Shown here: positions 21,974 through 33,224 of the stretch, piece by piece
Numbering within the stretch: position 1 is the stretch's first letter
Layout: each line of letters starts with the position of its first letter
Position numbers and translations under genes: made by a program
The notes under the pieces: generated by a model
Seen by the model: only the letters and a program-made list of their open reading frames with translations
The model's database searches: none
Told to the model about the DNA's origin: nothing
NCBI GenBank assembly: GCA_022828595.1
Contig: JAKGHH010000007.1
Span: forward strand, 35,030,356 to 35,094,355
Length of the DNA stretch: 64,000 nt
Origin: Nelumbo lutea
Taxonomy: Eukaryota; Streptophyta; Magnoliopsida; Proteales; Nelumbonaceae
Direction of reading: 5' to 3'

Positions 21974-22447
21974 TGATACGATACAGAAGAAAGATAATAA
22001 GTTATATGCATGTTGAGACCGCTCCAAGACACATAAGAAGCTAGGATGATGTTATTGATCCAATCGAGTAAACAATTACCAAGTTGGAGCCAACACAAAA
22101 CTTCTATCTTAGTTCGAATTTACCAAGTTAGCATTAGCACAGAACTTCTTAGTTATAAATTACCAAGTTAGCATTAGATCGTGATCTCCAAATTTGTTCA
22201 ATTAGGACTTTATTTTTTAGGAGTTTTAATATGATTCTATTATGGAATGTTTTCATAGATTATGAAACTTTCTTATAGGAGCCATAAGGGGTGTAAAACT
22301 ATATAAAGAGTAGCTAGGGCAAAGCTAGGGGAGTTTTATGTTGATTTTCTCTTAATTATTTCGTGAAGAATTCTCTTCTTGCTTATTTCGGCTTTTTCTC
22401 TTTTCTTTGAAGCTTTTCTGAATATGGTTTCTTTTCGTACTACGCCA
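21974..22447 (+). repeat. 3' LTR of the gypsy element
   Basis: 474 bp, collinear with 19752-20217 with scattered substitutions and short indels, suggesting an old insertion. Confidence 0.9.
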
Positions 22448-23333
22448 CTATTAGCATCCAATTTTTGAATGGTCATTCCTCTCCACCTTGCCAGAACCCC
22501 TACAAACTAGAAAATGTACCAAAATTTTTCCAAATTCTTGAAAAATCCAAGGTTTAACAAAAAGAAAAAAAATAAAATAGAAAAAAAACCACCATTTACC
22601 CCAAAACACCAAGATTCCTAGCCCAACATTCTCTTAATTCACCATTAACTTACAAGATTCTATTTCAATGGTTCTGATCACCCCTTATTGAGATTCTTGC
22701 CACATAATAAAGCTCAATGACCCAAACTATAATCCTAAAATACTAAAACAAACCAAATTCATACATCAAACTCCAATATCTCACCACTTGTAAACTAAAT
22801 ATTCCGTTTCAAAAGCTTAAAACATTCTGTTAACACATCATTGATTTGATCAAACCTTGCCTTTGAGCTTAGAAAATGAACCTTTATCTTCTTATCAAAT
22901 TTAATAGGAAAACTCATCCATTTGAATCCTAAATAAACTTAGAGTCCATTCCATGGCCTTTGATTGACTAATTTGACTCAATTTAAGATACTTTAAGTCA
23001 TTAAATCTCCCATCCTACAAACTAGATTGAAAATCCATTTTTTCTATCAAATCGCAAATACTTTCATGCACCTATACATAATGTTTCACTTTTAAATCTC
23101 CATTGTTTGATTGGCCATCAAACCTAAATTCTATTGTAGCAAACCTCATTTATTAAAACCTTCAAGGGCTAAATCTATATCTCTAATCCAATTATGGGCT
23201 TGTCAAACACAATTAATGACCTATAGACATTTCAAAATACTGACACACCAAATTTCAGCCCAAAACTCATCTATTTATCCATTTATCAGGCCAAGATTCT
23301 ATTCTAACCTTTTGACTAGTTCACTCATCCCCT
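22448..23333. other. unassigned AT-rich flank of the SIRE-like solo LTR
   Basis: No gene or repeat recognised. The pre-insertion locus continues at 33225. Confidence 0.35.
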
Positions 23334-23739
23334 TGTTTCCCAAGTAGCCTAACCAAAAAGGGGTAAATTGTGTTGTATAAACTTTTCTCTCCAATTAATG
23401 TCTTAAATAATGAATGTAGTATAATTAAGATAGAGAGCAAGAATATTTGTTTTGCAAAATAATAAAGATAAGAAATGTAAAGAGTAATATCAACAAGAGA
23501 AATCAAATCAACTACAAAGACTCACAAAGAACACAAAAGATCTATAATAGTTCAGTCAAACTAGGCCTACGTCCTTTCCTCAAATACACCACCTAAGAAT
23601 TCCACAAACCAGTTAGACTTCTAGATGCCAATAAAACATATACACTAGTTGGAGTTATGGGTACTAACAAGACCTTTATAATATATAGTTGGATTTATAG
23701 GTGCCAATAAAAGCTTAAACTAAATAGAATTATGAATAC

Positions 23740-24223
23740 TATCCCAACCTTATAGTGTTCAATTCCTGAATGCTAAAATAACCTCAGCTAAAAGGAACCA
23801 CAAATGCAATCAAGTATAACAAGAAATAAAAGTAAAGCATAATGTAAGACCTCTACAAGACAAATATACAGTTACAAATCAAAACTAAATAGATGGAAAA
23901 GAATGATAACAATGAGCCTCTTGAAAAGATTTAAGTTTCTTGTGAGATTCAATATAGCATAACTGTTGTTTCAATTTTCTTACAAAGTTGAAACTCTTTT
24001 AGTTCAAAATCTCTTCATTCTCTTTTTTTCTTGATTCATTCTTCAATTCAAATTCATGCATATATAGTAAGAGTCAAGCTTAGATAGCTTGTGACCATTA
24101 TAGAGCCATTGGGAAGGGATTAAACAACTCTAAGAAATGTTTAGAACTTATTCCCAACATTTTTAAAGGCTTACTAGAAGAGGAAAGAGCTATAGAGGTG
24201 GATAGACGTATGGGTGCTATCCG
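23740..24223 (-). repeat. tandem duplication of about 460 bp in the solo LTR (copy 1)
   Basis: 23740-24198 (from ACTATCCCAACC to GAGGAAAGAGCTA) repeats as 24211-24223 plus 28790-30309 (from GCTATCCG to GTGGAAAGAGCTG). Shared blocks are CAATCAAGTATAA, AAGTTTCTTGTGAGATTCAA, ATCTCTTCATTCTCTTTTT, TGCATATAT, GAAGGGATTAAA. The copia element inserted into the second copy close to its start. Confidence 0.8.
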
Positions 24224-24449
24224 TATTAGAGGAAAGATCTCAGTAAATATTTTCTATATATTTTCATATATTCTGTAATCAGTTGTAACCCCTTGTAATT
24301 AGTTGCAATCCCTTAACTTTAGGTAATCCTCCCATTATCATTGTAATTTGGGTAACTAACCAATACCCACTCCCATGTATATATTTCTAACGTAATCAAA
24401 GAAAAGGTCAAGCCATTATTTCTTCCTCTCTGTATTCTCAATCTCAACA
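24224..24449 (+). repeat. 5' LTR of copia element A
   Basis: 226 bp; starts TA rather than the usual TG, in both LTRs. Confidence 0.88.
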
Positions 24450-24531
24450 TGGTATCAAGAGCCTAACTTCATCCTTGGGCCGTCTCCCTTCTTTTTTCAG
24501 AAAACCTTGCCTTCATCCTTTTTTTCTTTAA

Positions 24532-25500
24532 TGGCATCCGACATGTCTTCCTCCTTCACCACTGATCCCATCACCATCCAAAACACTCAAGATCCTAACG
24601 TCCCTTGATCACCATCAATCTTTCCAACATCACCAAACTTTCTTCTACAAATTACCTCACATGAAGTCTTCAAATTCAATCCCTTCTACAGGGGTATGAT
24701 CTTCATCACTTTATCGATGGCTCGCAACCGATTCCACCACCAACCATCACCATCAGTGGTGTTTCAATCCCAAATCCAGCACATACCACTTGGAAATTTC
24801 AAGATCGATTAATCTTTAGTGCTCTCCTTGGTGCTATTTATGTTCCCCTACATCCACTCATTGCCCGAACCACTACATCATGTAAAGCATGGACTACCTT
24901 GGCCACCACATATGCAACACCATCTTGTGGCCACATCAAACAATTAAAGGAACAATTGAAAAGATGCACCAAGGGCTCCAAATCCATTAATGAATATATG
25001 CAGGCTATCAAGACTCAATCCGATGAACTTGCTTTACTCGGTGAACCGCTTGATGAGGAGGACCTTATTGATCAGGTTCTTGAAGGACTTGGTGATGAAT
25101 ACAAGTCCATTACAGGTGTTGTCAATGCACATGAGACTCCTATCTCCTTTGCCGAACTCCATGAAAAACTACTCAATAAGGAAGCCTCTCTTCAGTCCCA
25201 GCAATCTACTTCTTTTTCCCTTCTGATAACGGCAAATCCAACGGCACAGAGGAATCGTCACAATTGGTGCCCCAACTCGTCATCTTTTGGTTCCCCACAA
25301 CATTCCACCATCACTGATCAACGCCAAGCCAAGCCTTATCTTGGTCGTTGTCAAGCCAGTGGTGTTCAAGCACACACTGCCAAGCGTTGCCCCATGTTTG
25401 GGCTTGTATCTCATCAACCATCACCGGCTCCCCATCCACAAGACCACCAAGGACCTCACCCATCCACTCCATGGCAACCACGTGCCAATCATGTTGTTCT
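24532..25500 (+). pseudogene. copia A gag (broken)
   Basis: The probable start ATGGCATCCGACATG is at 24532; stops follow by about 24608. The long frame from 24899 carries the UBN2/gag-type block: QLKEQLKRCTKGSKSINEYM, LDEEDLIDQVLEGLGDEYKSI, then ELHEKLLNKEA. The CCHC knuckle is degraded (CQASGVQAHTAKRC). Confidence 0.85.
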
Positions 25501-26700
25501 TGGCACTGACCCTACTCCTACCTGGCTGCTAGATAGTGGAGCATCTCACCATGTGACTTTCAACTTGAGTAATCCCTCTCTACACAGCCCATACCAAGGC
25601 ACCGATGACATCATGGTCGGCGATGGCTCGGGTCTTCAAATCACCCACACAGTTGCACCACTATACCTACTTCCTCTCGTACTTTTACATTACATAATGT
25701 CCTTTGTGTTCCCTCCATGAAAAAGAACTTAATTTATATTTATCAAATTTGTATCAGTAATCATGTTTCCATTGAATTCTCACTCTCTACTTTTCATGTG
25801 AAGGATCTCAGCACGGGGGCAATCCTACAGACGGGTCAACCAAAAGATGGCGTATATGAGTGGCCGGCTTCATCTTCCTCTTCCTCACCATTACTTGCAT
25901 TCTCCAGTGTCAAGTCCACTTTGTCCGAGTGGCACTCTAGATTAGGACATCCATCGTTTGATATTATGAAAAACATTGTTTCCAAGTTTTCTCTACCATT
26001 GTCTAAATCATTTTCCTCTCCAAGCAATTGTAATGCTTGTTTATGCAATAAAAGTCATAAATTCCCATTTCATTCTTCAACCTTGACTTCTTCTCATCCT
26101 CTTGAAATTATCTTCTCTGATGTAAGGACTTCCCCTATTTACTTTGTTGATGATTTCAAATACTATGTTATTTTTGTTGACCATTATACACGATACACGT
26201 GGTATTATCTACTCAAACGAAAATCAGATGTGGATGATGTGTACATACGCTTCCAAGCATTAGTCAAAAACCAATTCAAACATCGGATTGTCACCCTCTA
26301 CTCCGATAATGGTGGTGAATATCAAGCTCTTAAAAACTCTCTCCACCAACGGCATCTCACATCTCACCACGCCACCACATACACCGAAACACAATGGTAT
26401 CTCTGAACGTCGTCATCGTCACATTGTTGAAACCGGCCTATCTCTCCTCACTCATGCATCCATGCCTCTGTCTTACTGTACCTATGCCTTTTCCACTGTT
26501 GTTTACCTCATCAATTGTATGCCCACACCCACTTTAAATCTCTCTTCTCCCTTTGAGACACTTTTCGGCTCTCCACCCAACTACACCAAACTTCGAGTAT
26601 TTGGTTGTTTGTGTTATCCCTAGCTTCGCCCTTACTCTCAACATAAACTTGATTCTCGTTCCACTCCGTGTGTTTTTCTTGGCTACTCTCTCACACAAAG
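25501..26700 (+). pseudogene. copia A protease and integrase (broken)
   Basis: Protease catalytic motif LLDSGASHH at about 25527. GAG-pre-integrase WHSRLGHPSFD (about 25930) and a zinc-binding CNACLCNKSHK (HHCC type). Integrase core: FSDVRTSP, FVDHYTRYTW, YSDNGGEY (about 26300), then after a frameshift TPKHNGISERRHRHIVE (about 26380-26430), giving the expected D, D, E residues. Later GCLCYP. Frameshifts at about 25720 and 26340-26400. Confidence 0.88.
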
Positions 26701-27049
26701 TGCCTATATCTGTCACGATTTGTCTACCTCTAAAATAAACATTTCTCATCATGTCAAGTTCATTGAACAATCCTTTCCCTTTGCCTCTCATCAATCCCAT
26801 TTCCCATGTCCCACACAAGATGATCTATCATAATGGCTTCCACCGGTCACAATTTTTCCCACGACAGGCCTCTCACTTATTGTGCCATACCCTACGGATT
26901 CCTCGTGCAACAACCCATCTTCCCACACCAGAACAGTCAACCGTCCCACTCACTTGTACCAATTGATTGCTCTTCCCCTGAACCAAACACCATTCCGCCT
27001 TCTCCTTCTTCTACTACCCTTCCCTCTCAACCCGCCCACCAAAACACAC

Positions 27050-28190
27050 ATCACATGATTACTAGAGCCAAAAACAACATTCAAAAACCCCTCACTAAAA
27101 TGAACCTTTCTGCTGTTCTTCATCAATCCTCTGACCTTGAACCTCGTACCATTACCCAAGCCCTTAAATATCCTAAATGGCAACAGGCTGTGTATGATGA
27201 GTTTGATGCTCTTGTTCATAATGGCACCTGGGAGCTTGTTCCTCCTACTTCTATGTAGAATCTTCTAGGATGTAAGTGGGTTTTTTGTACTAAACGACTT
27301 CCAGATGGTTATGTTGACAGGTACAAAGCCAAATTAGTTGCCAAAGGATTTCATCAATACGTTGGAGTAGATTATCATGACACCTTAAGTCTAGTTGTCA
27401 AACCTACTACAATCCATCTAGTCCTAAGCCTAGCTGTCAATCGTGGCTAGTCATTACGACAGTTGGATGTTAATAATGCCTTTCTTCAAGGTCATCTTTT
27501 GGAAGATGTCTACATGGCTCAAATTAAAGAAGGCCATCTATGGACTTAAGCAAGCTCCACAGGCATGGTACTATGAACTTCGTCAGTTTCTCCTTCAGTC
27601 TGGGTTCATAAATTCATATGCTGACAACTCTCTGTTTGTTCTCCATTCCGGTGACACTACTATATTTCTCCTTGTTTATGTGGATGACATTATTGTCACA
27701 AGTAACAATCATCATTCTATTCAATGCTTCATTGATCTACTAGCACAACAATTTTCGATGAAGGATCTTTGTGCCTTATCATATTTTCTGGGTATTGAGG
27801 TTCTCACTACTTCTTCTAGTATGGTTCTTACTCAACATCACTACATCATTGACCTTCTTGCTAGGAAAAATATGTCCGGTGCAAAACCTGTGGCTACACC
27901 TCTTGCTACAGATGGTACTCTATCTCTATACTCTGGTACAACTCTCACTGATCCCACCGAATATAGGAATATTGTTGGCAATCTCCAATACCTTTGTCTA
28001 ACGTGCCTGGACATTGCCTATGCTATCAACAAGCTCTCCCAATTTATGCATCGTCCAACATCTGAACATTGGAATGCTGCAAAGCGATTGCTTCGGTATT
28101 TGTGTGGTCCATTGGCTCATGGATTATTTCTTCCTAAGGAAAATCCACTATCTCTGTATGCCTTCTCCGATGCTGACTAGGCTGGTAACA
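27050..28190 (+). pseudogene. copia A reverse transcriptase (broken)
   Basis: Starts ALKYPKWQQAVYDEFDAL (about 27160) and WELVPPT, then a stop at 27256; KWVFCTKR.PDG and RYKAKLVAKGFHQ follow. The main frame 27443-28180 includes KAIYGLKQAPQAWY, VYVDDIIVTSN (YVDD catalytic box at 27678-27689), and the QYL.LTCLDIAYAINKLSQFMHRP block, ending at a TAG (28178) that replaces the W of the ADWAG motif. Confidence 0.9.
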
Positions 28191-28640
28191 AAGATGACTA
28201 TACTTCCACAAGTGCTTACATTGTTTATCTTGGTCGTCACCCCATTTCTTGGTCATCCAAGAAATAGCATACAGTTGCCTGATTGTCAACCGAAGCTGAA
28301 TATCGATCAGTTGCTGCTACTGCTTCTGAAATCAATTGGATTTGTTCACTTCTTACGGAACTTGGTGTTACTCTTCCCACCTCCCCGGTCATCTATTGTG
28401 ACAATGTGGGAGCTACTTACCTCTGCTCCAATCCAGTCTTTCACTCACGAATGAAGCATGTAGCAATTGACTATCATTTCATTCAAGATTAGGTACAATC
28501 AGGTGTCCTTCGAGTTGCTCATGTCTCCTCTGAAGATCAACTTGTTGACACCCCCTTACAAAACTGCTTGCTCGTAAGCGCTTCCATATGCTTTGGGTCA
28601 AGATTGGTGTCTCCTCCGGAGCTCCATCTTGATGGGGCAT
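28140..28640 (+). pseudogene. copia A RNase H and C-terminus (broken)
   Basis: FSDAD, AGNKDDYTSTSAYIVYLG, then [19 protein letters not shown] (28285-28340), [12 protein letters not shown] and [14 protein letters not shown]. Stops at 28178, 28266 and 28491. It is followed by a short purine tract (GATGGGGCA) before the 3' LTR. Confidence 0.88.
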
Positions 28641-28789
28641 ATTAGAGGAAAGATCTCATTAAATGTTTTCTATATATTTTCATATATTCTGTAATCAGTT
28701 GTAATCCCTTGTAATTAGTTGTAATTCTAACGTAATCAAAGAAAAGGTCAAGCCATTATGTCTTCCTCTCTGTATTCTCAATCTCGACG
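28640..28789 (+). repeat. 3' LTR of copia element A
   Basis: 150 bp; lacks the middle of the 5' LTR (the stretch corresponding to 24312-24388). Confidence 0.85.
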
Positions 28790-29538
28790 ATCTGAAGCTT
28801 ACAATGTTCAATCCCTTAACACTAAACAACTTTAGCTAGAGAACTACTAGTTGAACAAATACAATCAAGTATAATAAGATATACAAGTAAAGCATAACGT
28901 AAAACCTCTGCAAGGAAGACATGCAATTACAAATCAAAACCAAATAAATGCAAAAGAATGCATGATAATGATGGGCCTCTTGAAGAGTTTTAAGTAGAGT
29001 TGTAAATCGGGTCATGCCAAGCCTGACTTGTCACTATAGTACATGGGTTGTGTCATGTCACAACACAACATGACAAGGCAGGCCATTTTGGCACGGGCCC
29101 GTAGTTTGGCATGACCCATATATATTATATAATAATATACATATAATATGCATATGTAGATGTAATAATAATTATATATAATAATATATAGTATAATATA
29201 TATTTTTTATTTTATTATACTATTTTATTCCTATTATATTGTATTTTTTATTTCATTTTATTATTTCATCTATAAACAATTGTATACATCTTCATAGAAA
29301 ATAAAATTTTAAGACTTTCTTTCATTTTTTGTCTATTTTGTTAATTTATTTTGCATTATTTTTTTCATATTTTTTAAAAAATATGCCTCTTATGGCTTGT
29401 GGCCTAGCCTAGCCAAAGGCTTGGCCAGCAGCATGGCATAGCCCAACCCGAGCCTACTTGGGTTGTGCCATGGGCAATGCTAGGCCTAACCTATTAAGGA
29501 TTCTAGAGGAGGCAAGCATGGCTTGCTAAAGCATGGGC

Positions 29539-29771
29539 TAAGGGTGGATTCGAGCCAAGCTGATTCGAATAGTATGAGGCTTGAGCTCGGCTCACTAAGG
29601 TAGTACAAGCCTCGAGCTCGAGCTTGGTTTGAGCTAGAACCTTGAGCTCGAGCTTGATTTGAAAAAATGTTTTATAAAAATATAAAATTATATATAAAAT
29701 ATTTTTTATTTGATATTTTAAAATGAAGAATTATAATAATTAGTAATTATTATATATAAAAATAAAAATAT

Positions 29772-29857
<86 letters not shown>

Positions 29858-29936
29858 TATATATATACAGTTATTCGATCTCGGCTCAATTATTAAATGA
29901 GCCTATAAATTGAGTTCAAACTCGTGACCACCCCTA
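29539..29936. mobile_element. second hAT-like MITE nested inside the first
   Basis: Termini TAAGGGTGGATTCGAG and, inverted, TAGGGGTGGTCACGAG. Flanks GCATGGGC (29531-29538) and GCATGGGT (29937-29944) match at 7 of 8. The interior holds GAGCTCGAGCTTG repeats and an AT-rich core with microsatellites. Confidence 0.85.
29779..29858. repeat. (TAA)n-(TTA)n-(TATG)n compound microsatellite
   Basis: TAA units run directly into ATT units, making a perfect self-complementary hairpin, followed by seven TATG units. Confidence 0.95.
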
Positions 29937-30319
29937 GCATGGGTGGCCTGGAAAGTCGTACTATGTTGGCCTGACACAACCTGATTTACACCCCTAATTT
30001 TAAGTTTCTTGTGAGATTCAATATAGCACAAGTGTTGTTTCACTTTTCTCACAAAATTGAATTTCTTTTAGCTCAAAATCTCTTCATTCTCTTTTTCTCT
30101 CTTTCTACTTTGAACACTTTCGCATTATTTACTTCCTTTCGTTGATTCATTCTTTAGTTCAAGCTCATGCATATATGGTAAGAATCAAACTTAGAGAGCT
30201 TGTGACCATTAAAAAGCCATTGAGAAGGGATTAAATCACTCTAAAAAAATGTTTAAAGCTTGTTCCCAACATTCTTAAAGGATTACCAGAAGTGGAAAGA
30301 GCTGTTGAGCCTTCAAATG

Positions 30320-30740
30320 GTAAAAAATCACAATTTTCTTTGTGAGGTACTTGACTAGAATGACCAAGTAGCCAACTTCTTCATTCTATCAAAAGCAAGT
30401 AGTTGACTATCAATGGGCTAAGTAGTATTTTACTCACAAGAAAGAATCTTTTGTCTTTGGTACTTAATTACATCTTGGTAGCCAATTACTACAAATTACT
30501 TAGTTTCAATTGTTTTAGATAGTTAACTATTAAGCTTTAGAAAGCCAACTACTGGTTAGGACCAATGTGACACCAGGTTCAGTTGTCATAGGTAGTCGAC
30601 TACTATCGTTTAGGTAGTCAACTACTGGGTGACACCAATCTTGATTATCATAGGTAGTTTACTATTGCCTCAAGGGCAATCAACTACTAAACCTTAAATC
30701 ATTGAGTAGATGACTCCTACGGTATGAAAGTTGATTCCTT
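30320..30740 (-). promoter_or_regulatory. U3 region of the solo LTR with TTGAC/GTCGAC motif cluster
   Basis: Repeated decamers of the type TAGTTGACTA, TAGTCGACTA and GTAGTCAACTAC. The same cluster recurs in the related LTRs at 51.1-51.4, 53.4-53.7 and 63.4-63.6 kb. TTGAC(C/T) is the core of the W-box bound by WRKY factors; a regulatory role is inferred. Confidence 0.45.
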
Positions 30741-31137
30741 AGCCTTCCAAACTTAGTATTTTCATAATTAAGTCTAGTGATGAATCTAGGAGGTGCCTAA
30801 AAACTTTTTTTTTCTAACTTAATCATTGGTCTTTAAGGTTTTAGAATACTAAGAATGGTCTAAGTATAGCCCTTGTAGTGCATCTTGTAATTGATTTCAT
30901 CAAGTCCTAAAAAAAGTACAAGTTAGAAACTCTAGAGCTTGATGTCTTCTTCTACTTGTCCATAATAGCATAGTTTCTTTGCTTGAAGAGAATTTAGTCC
31001 ATCATTTGATATAGTCCATCCTCAACTTGGGATTTTGGATTTCGAAGAGGTTTGAGGGATGATGAACTTAGCAGTGTCTCTGTTGTCTCTTCTTGGCAGT
31101 GCCTTTTTGGACCCTCTTAGTTTGGATGTGAGATTAT

Positions 31138-32405
31138 GGTCCCCTAATCCAAAAGGGTACTTCTCCTGTACTTCTTTTTTTAAATCCCTTTCCTCTTCCC
31201 CGAGTTAGTGGGGTTTTTTGACCAAGGAGATTTGGTTTAGACTTGTTCCACTAAAAATTGTTATTTTCTACTGGGAGGTGCTTTATAGAAAGATTAATAC
31301 CTTGGACTGCTTGCAAAAGAAAAGGCATTTCATGTGTTTATCCCCTAATTGGTGTGTACTTTGATGGGATAATGGAGAGGATTGCTCCCATCTACTTGTA
31401 TCTTGTTCTTTTTCTAGAGCCATTTGGGTGCATGTGGAATTTGTCCATAGATTTAAATTAGCTATTCGTTCCTTCTTTTTTTTGTGTGGCCTACAAAAAA
31501 TGGAAAAATGATGTGGAGATGTATTAGAGCAGCCGCATTGTGGACAATTTGGGAAGAAAGGAATGCAAGAATATTCGAGGAAAAGGAAAGAAGCATTCAG
31601 GATATTGAGGATAAATTGACTCACTACATGAACTGCATAAACAATATTTGGACGAATAACAGTAAGATATACCAGACCCTTATTAACTCCGTAGAAGTAA
31701 CATTCTGGGGAGGCTCAGCTTCTACCCAGGGCAGAAGGTGGAGAAGGCTGGGCTGTAGCTGCAAGGATAAAAGCATGACCGCTTTAAGATCTGGGATAGA
31801 TCTTTCCGATGATATCCATGGCTCAACATCGAAATGGCCAAGGCCTGATAATAGGGTATAACTCGAAAGCCGGCTTGCATTGGATTGGTCCATACCTTTG
31901 GCAGGCATGGTCCCCAAATCCAAAAGGGTACTTCTCCTGTGCTTCTTTTTTTAAGTCCCTTTCCTCTTCCCCGAGTTAGTGGGGATTTTCGACCAAGGAG
32001 ATTTGGTTTAGACTTGTTTCACCAAAAATTGTTATTTTCTGTTGGGAGGTGCTTTATAGAAAGATTAATACCTTGGACTGCTTGCAAAAGAAAAGGCATT
32101 TAATGTGTTTATCCCTTAATTGGTGTGTACTTTGCAAGGCTAATGGAGAGGATTGCTCCCATCTACTTGTATCCTTTTCCTTTTCTAGAACCATTTGGAG
32201 TTGGATTTTTTCTTTGTTTGGGTGCAGGTGGAATTTGTCCACAGATTTAAATTAGCTATTCGATCCTTCTTCTTTTGTGTGGCCTACAAAAAATGGAAAA
32301 ATGATGTGGAGATGTATTAGAGCAACCACATTGTGGACAATTTGGGAAGAAAGGAATGCAAGAATATTCGAGGAAAAGGAAAGAAGCATTCAGGCTATTG
32401 AGGAT
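31138..32405 (+). repeat. duplicated zf-RVT segment in the LINE with 300-bp unrelated spacer
   Basis: 31138-31607 and 31908-32405 are near-identical (from GGTCCCC.AATCCAAAAGGG to CATTCAGG.TATTGAGGAT). Copy 1 has a deletion of about 25 bp near 31430. The spacer 31608-31907 shows no similarity to either copy that I can see. Confidence 0.9.
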
Positions 32406-32544
32406 TGCAGCTTAACTAGGATCATTCATTGGTTGAGAACTATGAACCTCTTTCATACTTTTTCCTTTGATGATTTTTGGAGAAATTGGTTAGTGTTGAT
32501 TAGCAGCCATGCAAGGAAGGATAGGGTTTTTGTAGTGTGGACCC

Positions 32545-32970
32545 CTCTGCCTGAAGGTTGGGTAATGCTGAATTTTGATGGCAGTAGCCAAGGAAATCCA
32601 GGCCCATCGGGAATAGGAGGGGTGCTAAGAGATACGGAGAGCAATATATTAGCCTTGTTTTCAGGTCCTATGGGATTATGTGACTCTAATAGAGCTGAGA
32701 TTTTGTCAGCAATACAAGGTATTCAGATTGTAGAACAATTAAGACTTCAACATTTGGTAGTTGAAGGAGACTCTCAAATTGTTGTGCGATGGCTGACAGG
32801 TCCAACTTCAGCCACGTGATGACACAAAGATTTATTAAGGAAAGTCAATTGGTTTACAAGAAATATGACAATTACCTTTTGTTGGGAGGGAAGATTAGCA
32901 AACACCTTAGTGGATGGATTAGCTAAGCAGGGGGCTACTAGGGAACATTTATTTTGGGCTGCTTTGTAAT
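32545..32970 (+). pseudogene. L1 LINE RNase H domain (one stop)
   Basis: The frame is open from 32277 to 32819: LNFDGSSQGNPGPSGIGGVL with the first catalytic Asp, SNRAEILSAIQGI with the Glu, and VVEGDSQIVVRWL with the second Asp. After the stop at 32817-32819 a shifted frame continues to the usual end (LANTLVDGLAKQGA). This is the plant L1 RNase H type (RVT_3). Confidence 0.85.
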
Positions 32971-33224
32971 TGTATCTATGACTAATCATGTTTTTTATTT
33001 GATGTAATACTGCCCTGAAGAGGTAACAACTTGTGCCTCTTTTGAGATCCCTGTACTGCCTTTTCTGAATTAATAAATTATATTCATTCATAAAAAAAAA
33101 AACATTGCTTCAATTTAGTCTTTTAGGTTCATCTAAGAAACCGTATGATACAATTGCACACTTGTCTTTTAGAACATTAGTACTCTCATTGAGTTTGTTA
33201 TTATCAAAACACATAGGATTAACA

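Larger units (their letters stand above)
19752..22447 (+). mobile_element. Ty3/gypsy retrotransposon with large internal deletion
   Basis: LTRs at 19752-20217 and 21974-22447 begin TGAT.C and end (T/G)(A/G)CGCCA or GTGCCA. Flanks ATATT (19747-19751) and CTATT (22448-22452) are a one-mismatch 5-bp duplication. The primer site TTAGTATCAGAGC follows the 5' LTR (initiator tRNA-Met type). The interior retains gag, CCHC and protease, then jumps to the C-terminus of integrase: RT, RNase H and most of integrase are absent. Both LTRs carry a TATATAAA box. Confidence 0.9.
24224..28789 (+). mobile_element. Ty1/copia retrotransposon, nearly full length but inactive
   Basis: Short LTRs (24224-24449, 28640-28789) begin TATTAGAGGAAAGATCTC and end AATCTC(A/G)AC. 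Flanks ATCCG and ATCTG are a one-mismatch 5-bp duplication. Primer site TGGTATCAAGAGC at 24450. Domain order gag, protease, integrase, RT, RNase H is the copia order. Several frameshifts and stops. The 3' LTR has lost about 76 bp relative to the 5' LTR, including its TATATATT region. Confidence 0.92.
28995..29996. mobile_element. hAT-like element, about 1 kb, with 8-bp TSD
   Basis: Termini TAGAGTTGTAAATC and, inverted, TAGGGGTGTAAATC. Flanks GTTTTAAG (28987-28994) and ATTTTAAG (29997-30004) match at 7 of 8. The uninterrupted homologous sequence (GATTTAAGTTTCTTG, about 23926) is present in the left copy of the LTR duplication. Subterminal GGCATG/CATGCC words abound. No transposase. Confidence 0.82.
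31001..33101 (+). mobile_element. 5'-truncated L1 LINE with poly(A), internally duplicated
   Basis: Ends in an A-run at 33091-33102, after an RNase H domain. The 5' junction is placed near 31001 because TTGCTT...AATTTAGTC occurs before it (about 30980-31000) and TTGCTTCAATTTAGTC right after the A-run, a plausible imperfect target duplication. It encodes the RT tail and zf-RVT region (SPNPKGYFS, PPKIVIFYWE, LDCLQKKR, CVLCKANGEDCSHLL). A segment of about 470-500 bp is present twice. Inactive. Confidence 0.8.
23334..33224 (-). mobile_element. solo LTR of a SIRE/Maximus-like copia family, enlarged by nested insertions
   Basis: On the minus strand the LTR begins at 33224 (TGTTAATCCTATGTGTTTTG, then ATAATAACAAAC), the characteristic start of SIRE-type LTRs. 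It ends at 23334 (CACAATTTACCCCTTTTTGG ... TTGGGAAACA). Flanks CCCCT (left) and CCCTT (right) are a one-mismatch 5-bp duplication. No primer site or internal region adjoins, hence a solo LTR. Nested inside are a copia element (24224-28789), a hAT with a second hAT (28995-29996) and an L1 LINE (about 31001-33101). Removing these leaves about 2.2 kb, of which about 0.46 kb is a tandem duplication. Confidence 0.7.
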
